From the NCBI GenBank assembly GCA_947627085.1, contig CANQUO010000020.1, forward strand, positions 1 through 16,860: 16,860 bases of DNA. The letters run 5' to 3'. The notes beneath the pieces were generated by a model that worked only from the letters and a program-made list of their open reading frames with translations, did not search any database and was not told where the DNA came from. Source of the stretch: an uncultured Oscillospiraceae bacterium. GTDB taxonomy: Bacteria; Bacillota; Clostridia; Oscillospirales; Oscillospiraceae. This document shows, piece by piece, positions 12,734-16,860 of the stretch. Made by a program: the position numbers and the translations under genes. The first letter of the stretch is position 1, and the number at the start of each line of letters is the position of its first letter.

Positions 12734-15077
12734 TTATTCGCCGTCTATCACGTGGGCGGTGGTGACGATGACCTTCGCCAGCTGTGCCCTGGTTATATCC
12801 CGGCTGGGCTGGAGAAGTCCGCTGTCGTTACCCTGGAATATGCCGTGCTCCACGCACCAGGCCATGCCCTCAAGGGCCCAGGTGTGAACATCATCAGCGT
12901 CGGGGAAGCTGAGGGCGGTGGAGGTGACGGAGGTGTCGAGCCCGAGGTACGCGGCGTAGTTATATATCATGACGGCCATCTGCTCACGGGTCACGTTTTT
13001 CGTGCCTCCGAAGGTCCCGTCGTCATAGCCGTTGATGACCTTAGTATCTCCGGCCCAGTTGGCGGCGGCGAGATACCAGTCGGAGCTTGTAACGTCAGGG
13101 AAGGCGCTTTCGGCAGCGTTCCCGGTGTTACCGTCCAGGTTCCACAGCACCGTGGCGGCCATGGCCCTGGAGGAGGTGCCATTGGGGTTGAATTCCCCGA
13201 TGCCCACGCCGTTCATAAGGCCGAGCTCGGTGGCCTCGCAGACGACCTCGAAGAACCAGTCGTCGGCGGACACGTCGCTGTAGAGCTCCTCCTTGGCGGC
13301 GAGCTCAAGGCGCTCGTCGATATCAAGGGAGGTGCGGAGGGCCTCGGCCAAATCCTTTACATATGAAGCTGAAAGGGGATTTTCCATACCGGCGTCCTCA
13401 AACTGCTCAAGGAACGGGGAGTAGACGGACTGGGAGACGAACTTGAGGTAGTGGTCCACCGCGGCATCGTAGCCGTCCGATTTCGCCTCCAGCCAGAAGG
13501 CGAAGGCCCCGGCTGCGGAAGTGGCGTAGCTTATGTAGTACATGGGGCTGACGGTCAATTGGGGTATCTCGATCCAGTCATAGAGCTCCGTGGCGGGGTC
13601 GTCGGGATCGGTAAGGCCGTACTCCTCGGAAAGCTCACGGTATTTCTGATTTATCATCTCCAGCGTCACATCGGGGGTGGAGGCGGCGTAGAGCTCCAGC
13701 TCGCCGTACATGGCGCCTTCTACAATGCCTCCGGAAAGGAGCTTACACATCAGCATATCCTGAACAAGGCCGGCGTTTTTGCCGAAGAGGTTCTCATAAT
13801 ATTTTGAGAACAGGAGCTCCATGCCCTGGGAGTGGACCTCGGCCACGTCGATACTGGAGCTTCCGTCGTTCCAGCCGCAGGGGTGATAGTAGTTGTTATT
13901 GTAGTGGCCGAACTCGTGGATGATGGTGAGGAAGTCATAGAGGAACTCCGAGGGCCTGTTGAAGAAGAAGGGCGCGCCGTAGGAGGGGATGATGGTGGTA
14001 TAACCGGAGTCCTCCTTGGTGTCCCGGGCGGTTATATCGTAAAGGCCGTGGTTTACCATGTAGTCCCAGGACTCCAAAAGCTCGCTGGACATATTCCCGA
14101 TATAGGGGCGGACGGCGTCAAGGGTGCCGCGGCCGGTGTAATCGCCGAGGTACACGTTCATATAGCTGTCATAGTCGAGAGTGTACAAATCGTGGAGGTA
14201 GAGGCTGAAAAGATCGTCGCTCAAGGGCACGATGTACTGCTTTACGGCGTCGGCGAAGGCGAGGATGTCGGAGGCGCTGTAATCGCGCTCGTACTCCGCC
14301 TCGTAGGCGTACTCGGCGTAATTTGAGTAGCCCTGGGCCTTGGCAAGCTTCGTATTAAGGTCAAGGACCTGCATGAAAACCTCGCCCATGGCGGCGTTCC
14401 TGTCACGCTCGATGGAGGTCATTATGACGGCGTAATCCTCGGCGGGGATCATGCCGTAATCATAATACTGCCCGGCCTCCTCGGCGGTGAGCTCAACGCC
14501 CTCGTAGGTGTATGTATAATCGTCGTAATAGGCGTCCCAGTAAAGCTCACTTAAGGATTCAAGCTCAAGGGAGAGAGCCTTTGCCTCCTCGGAGGTGCCG
14601 GTGTAGGCAAGGTAGTAGTCTTTGTCGTCCTGGGTGAGGCCGTCGTCGTCAAGTATGGAGGCGCAGGGGGACTTTAATATGTCACGGACGAGGAAGAGGA
14701 AGGGGTCAATTATGTCGTAGTAGAGCTCCGCCTCGGATAAGTAGAGGTCCTGGGACTCGTCGTCGTCAATGTCCTGGGAGGTGCGGATGGAGAGGAGTAG
14801 CATTCGTCCTGGCGGTCATGAAGAGCGACGCCACCTGGTCAAAGGCCTCCTCAGCCGCTTCGGCGTTGGCGGCGTCGGAGATGAGGGCCCGGGCGGCGTC
14901 CAGGGCGGCGGTGAACTCCGCCTCGGTCACGGGGGTATACTCCATGTCGGCGTAGTTTGTGTCGGAATGGGGCTGATCTGTGAGAAGGTCCGTCTCCCGT
15001 CCCTCGGCAAAGGCCATGGGGGCCAGCGAGAGGGTGAGGCAGATGATGAGAGCGAGCGCGATGAGCTTCTTTTTCAA
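12734..15077 (-). pseudogene. Exported M3 (oligoendopeptidase F-like) metallopeptidase with SLH repeats, frameshifted
   Basis: Two overlapping minus-strand frames make one gene. The 5' part starts at TTG 15077 (GGAGG upstream) with the signal peptide LKKKLIALALIICLTL, cleaved about AFA, and runs to a stop at 14766. The 3' part (open from 14815 to 12734) has the M3 catalytic motif IIHEFGHY (294-301 counted from ATG 14803) and a downstream DVAEVHSQ where Glu322 should be the third zinc ligand. Three SLH repeats follow (about 508-689; FPDVTSSDW, NGYDDGTFGG, FPDADDVHTW). The frames must join within 14769-14815; one extra base there, for example in the CT-rich stretch near 14793-14800, explains it. 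Without the shift it would be an intact wall-attached zinc peptidase of about 780 residues. The rest is well preserved, so a recent mutation, phase variation or assembly error are all open. It has its own promoter and terminator. Confidence 0.8.
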
Positions 15078-15119
15078 GGTTATCCCTCCGTATTTTTCAT
15101 TTTTTGGGTTACCAATGAA

Positions 15120-15148
15120 AATATAACATGTTAAAGCGAAAATATCAA
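15120..15148 (-). promoter_or_regulatory. Extended -10 promoter for the M3-SLH peptidase gene
   Basis: On the minus strand TTGATA (15143-15148), 17-nt spacer, TATATT (15120-15125), with TGT just before the -10. It sits immediately after the recQ stop at 15152, so the peptidase is transcribed on its own, with a leader of about 36 nt. Confidence 0.7.
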
Positions 15149-15151
15149 GGG

Positions 15152-16860
15152 TCAATTCTCGTGGGAGCGTATGACCTCAAGCACTTCAGGACCGAAGCGC
15201 CGGGCCTTCACCGAGCCGATGCCCGGTACGGTCTGAAGCTCCTCCAGGGTCTTCGGCCTCAGTCTCGCAAGCTCCGTGAGGGTGGCGTTGGAGAAGATGA
15301 TATATAAGGGCACGCCCTCGGCTCTGGCAAATTTCATTCTCAGGACCTTAAGGGCCGTCAAAAGCTCGTTGAAATTATCGTCCATGTCCTCCGGGTCAAT
15401 GGGGGATGGGGCGGGCTTTTTGGGCGCTTTGGGCTCCGAGACGGCCGAATCGCGGACGAGTATCTCAACTCTCTTTCCCCGGAAAAGCACGTCCTTGGCG
15501 GCGTTTGTCAGCGACACCGCGCCGTGCTCGGAGGATCTTACGATGTATCCCTGCTCCTCAAGGCCCGCGAACAGGAGCCTTAAAAACGCCCTATCCTGGC
15601 CGCGCATAAGGCCGTAGGTGGACAGGCTCTCAAGCCCAAGCTCCCTTATCCGTTTTTCGCGGCTGCCCAGGAGTATCCTCGATATAAGGGCCTGTCCCAC
15701 ATAGTAGCCGAGCCTTTCGTGTACTCTCGCGATACAGGAGAGGACCATCTGAGCCTCCCTTGTGGCCTCCCGCCGGGAGTAGGGGACGGAGCAGTTACCG
15801 CAGTTAGAGCAGGTGTCGTTGTGAGGCTGGCCGAAATATTCAAGTATGTACCCCCGGTAACAGCCCCGGGTCTCGCAGTAGCCTATCATGCGCTCCAGCC
15901 GCTCGTAGTCCCTCGCCATGAGCTCCCGCCGCTCGTCCTCCGAAAGGTCCGGGTTCTCGTTGGAGCTTGCGATGAGTATACGGGCTGTGCGGATATCGTT
16001 GGTGTTATAAAGAAGTACGCAGTCGGCCCGCTCGCCGTCGCGCCCGGCCCTGCCGGCCTCCTGATAATATTCCTCCAGCGTTTTCGGCATGTTGTAGTGT
16101 ATGACGAAGCTGACGTTGGATTTGTCTATCCCCATGCCGAAGGCGTTGGTGGCCACCATCACGGTCCGCCGGTCGTAGATGAAATCCTCCTGATTTTGCC
16201 GCCTCTCGCCGTCCTCAAGCCCCGCGTGGTATCTGGTGGCGGGAAAGCCGTGGGATATGAGCTTTTCGCACAGCGTCTCCACGGTCTTTCTGGTGGAGCA
16301 GTAGATGATGCCGCTTTTCTGTCTGCGTTTCCCGAGAAGCCCGAGAAGGGCCTCAAGCTTATTCGAGGGATTCATGACCTCAAAATATAAGTTCGGCCTG
16401 TCAAAGCCGGTGGTGACCCGCAATGGCGAGCGAAGGCCCAACAGCCTCTCCACATCCCCACGGACCTTCACCGTGGCCGTGGCGGTGAAGGCCGCCACCG
16501 GCGGGCGGCGTCGAAGACGGGAGATGAAGGCCGGTATCTTCAGATAGCTGGGCCTGAAGTCCTGGCCCCACTGGGATATGCAGTGGGCCTCGTCCACGGC
16601 CACCAGCGACACGTCCATGCCGGACAGGATGCCGAGAAACCCCTCCAGCGTGAGCCGCTCCGGGGCCACGTAGAGGAGCCTGTATTTTCCCTCGCGGAGG
16701 GAGGCGTAGACGGCCCTGGCCTCATCACCGGACAGGGAGCTGTTTATGAACGCCGCCGGTATTCCGTTGGACCGCAGTGCCATGACCTGGTCCTTCATGA
16801 GGGATATGAGCGGGGAGATCACCACCGTGAGCCCGGGGAGCATCATGGCCGGGAGCTGAA
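15152..16860 (-). CDS. recQ: ATP-dependent DNA helicase RecQ, 5' end outside window
   Basis: A RecQ helicase (DNA repair and recombination, 3'-5' unwinding) lacking its first part: the frame is open to the window edge, and the residues before the first internal Met (QLPAMM) match the family just after the Walker A region. Counted from that Met (16846): SPLISLMKDQ (11-20), DEAHCISQWGQDFRPSY (85-101), the helicase C-lobe with YYQEAGRAGRDG (260-271), the zinc cysteines Cys329, 346, 349 and 352 near YFGQ, a winged-helix RQC region, and an HRDC domain from about 488 (VPLYIIFSNATLTELA, PGIGSVKARRFG). All visible motifs are intact. The gene ends 74 nt before the M3-SLH peptidase, which has its own promoter between them. 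Confidence 0.95.
   Translation of the reverse strand, partial: QLPAMMLPGLTVVISPLISLMKDQVMALRSNGIPAAFINSSLSGDEARAVYASLREGKYRLLYVAPERLTLEGFLGILSGMDVSLVAVDEAHCISQWGQDFRPSYLKIPAFISRLRRRPPVAAFTATATVKVRGDVERLLGLRSPLRVTTGFDRPNLYFEVMNPSNKLEALLGLLGKRRQKSGIIYCSTRKTVETLCEKLISHGFPATRYHAGLEDGERRQNQEDFIYDRRTVMVATNAFGMGIDKSNVSFVIHYNMPKTLEEYYQEAGRAGRDGERADCVLLYNTNDIRTARILIASSNENPDLSEDERRELMARDYERLERMIGYCETRGCYRGYILEYFGQPHNDTCSNCGNCSVPYSRREATREAQMVLSCIARVHERLGYYVGQALISRILLGSREKRIRELGLESLSTYGLMRGQDRAFLRLLFAGLEEQGYIVRSSEHGAVSLTNAAKDVLFRGKRVEILVRDSAVSEPKAPKKPAPSPIDPEDMDDNFNELLTALKVLRMKFARAEGVPLYIIFSNATLTELARLRPKTLEELQTVPGIGSVKARRFGPEVLEVIRSHEN

Noticed and set aside
12728..14326. Long plus-strand frames opposite the M3-SLH peptidase (for example 212 and 164 codons)
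   Set aside because: Gly/Val/Glu-rich low-information translations opposite a gene with clear catalytic and SLH motifs; shadows.
14766..14803. Programmed ribosomal frameshift joining the two peptidase frames
   Set aside because: No slippery heptamer, no stimulatory stem seen, and the family is not known for recoding; mutation or sequence error is simpler.

Overview
The window reads as a chromosomal segment of a GC-rich anaerobic Firmicute, most likely a gut clostridium of the Oscillospirales/Eubacteriales type. This rests on the protein families (DegV, DUF3810, DUF6873-like, GPH symporter, two SLH-anchored exported proteins), clear AGGAGG-type ribosome sites, sigma-A-like promoters often with extended -10 boxes, and some UUG starts. 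The family-level placement is inference. Most of the window looks GC-rich, with one sharply AT-richer island at about 5200-5810.

Layout. (1) 1-2764, minus strand: a tightly packed operon, DUF3810 membrane metallopeptidase-like protein, then a DUF6873-like protein (ATGA overlap), a ROK sugar kinase, and the first 20 codons of an unidentified gene leaving the window. (2) 2765-3047: a divergent promoter region with convincing promoters in both directions, TGTAAA inverted repeats and a GC-rich leader hairpin. (3) 3048-8466, plus strand: an SLH-anchored NodB/CE4 polysaccharide deacetylase, an AT-rich orphan gene, an MBOAT O-acyltransferase and an exported SGNH hydrolase/acyltransferase with Pro-Thr-rich arms. 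Together these look like a cell-envelope glycan modification locus combining de-N-acetylation and O-acetylation. (4) 8371-8636: a 266-bp element made almost entirely of hairpins, bounded by two identical 32-nt palindromes inside 46-bp inverted ends; it overprints the C-terminus of the SGNH gene. (5) 8650-12539, minus strand: an alpha-galactoside uptake and hydrolysis operon (GPH symporter, GH36 alpha-galactosidase) followed by a DegV fatty-acid-binding protein. (6) 12734-15077, minus strand: an exported M3-type metallopeptidase with three C-terminal SLH repeats, broken by a single-base frameshift near its 5' end. (7) 15152-16860, minus strand: recQ, missing its N-terminus at the window edge.

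No tRNA, rRNA, CRISPR array or transposase gene was seen. The most notable items are the multi-hairpin element and its relation to the SGNH gene, the AT-rich orphan gene within the envelope locus, the apparently dead HtrA-like domain inside the deacetylase, and the frameshifted M3-SLH peptidase.
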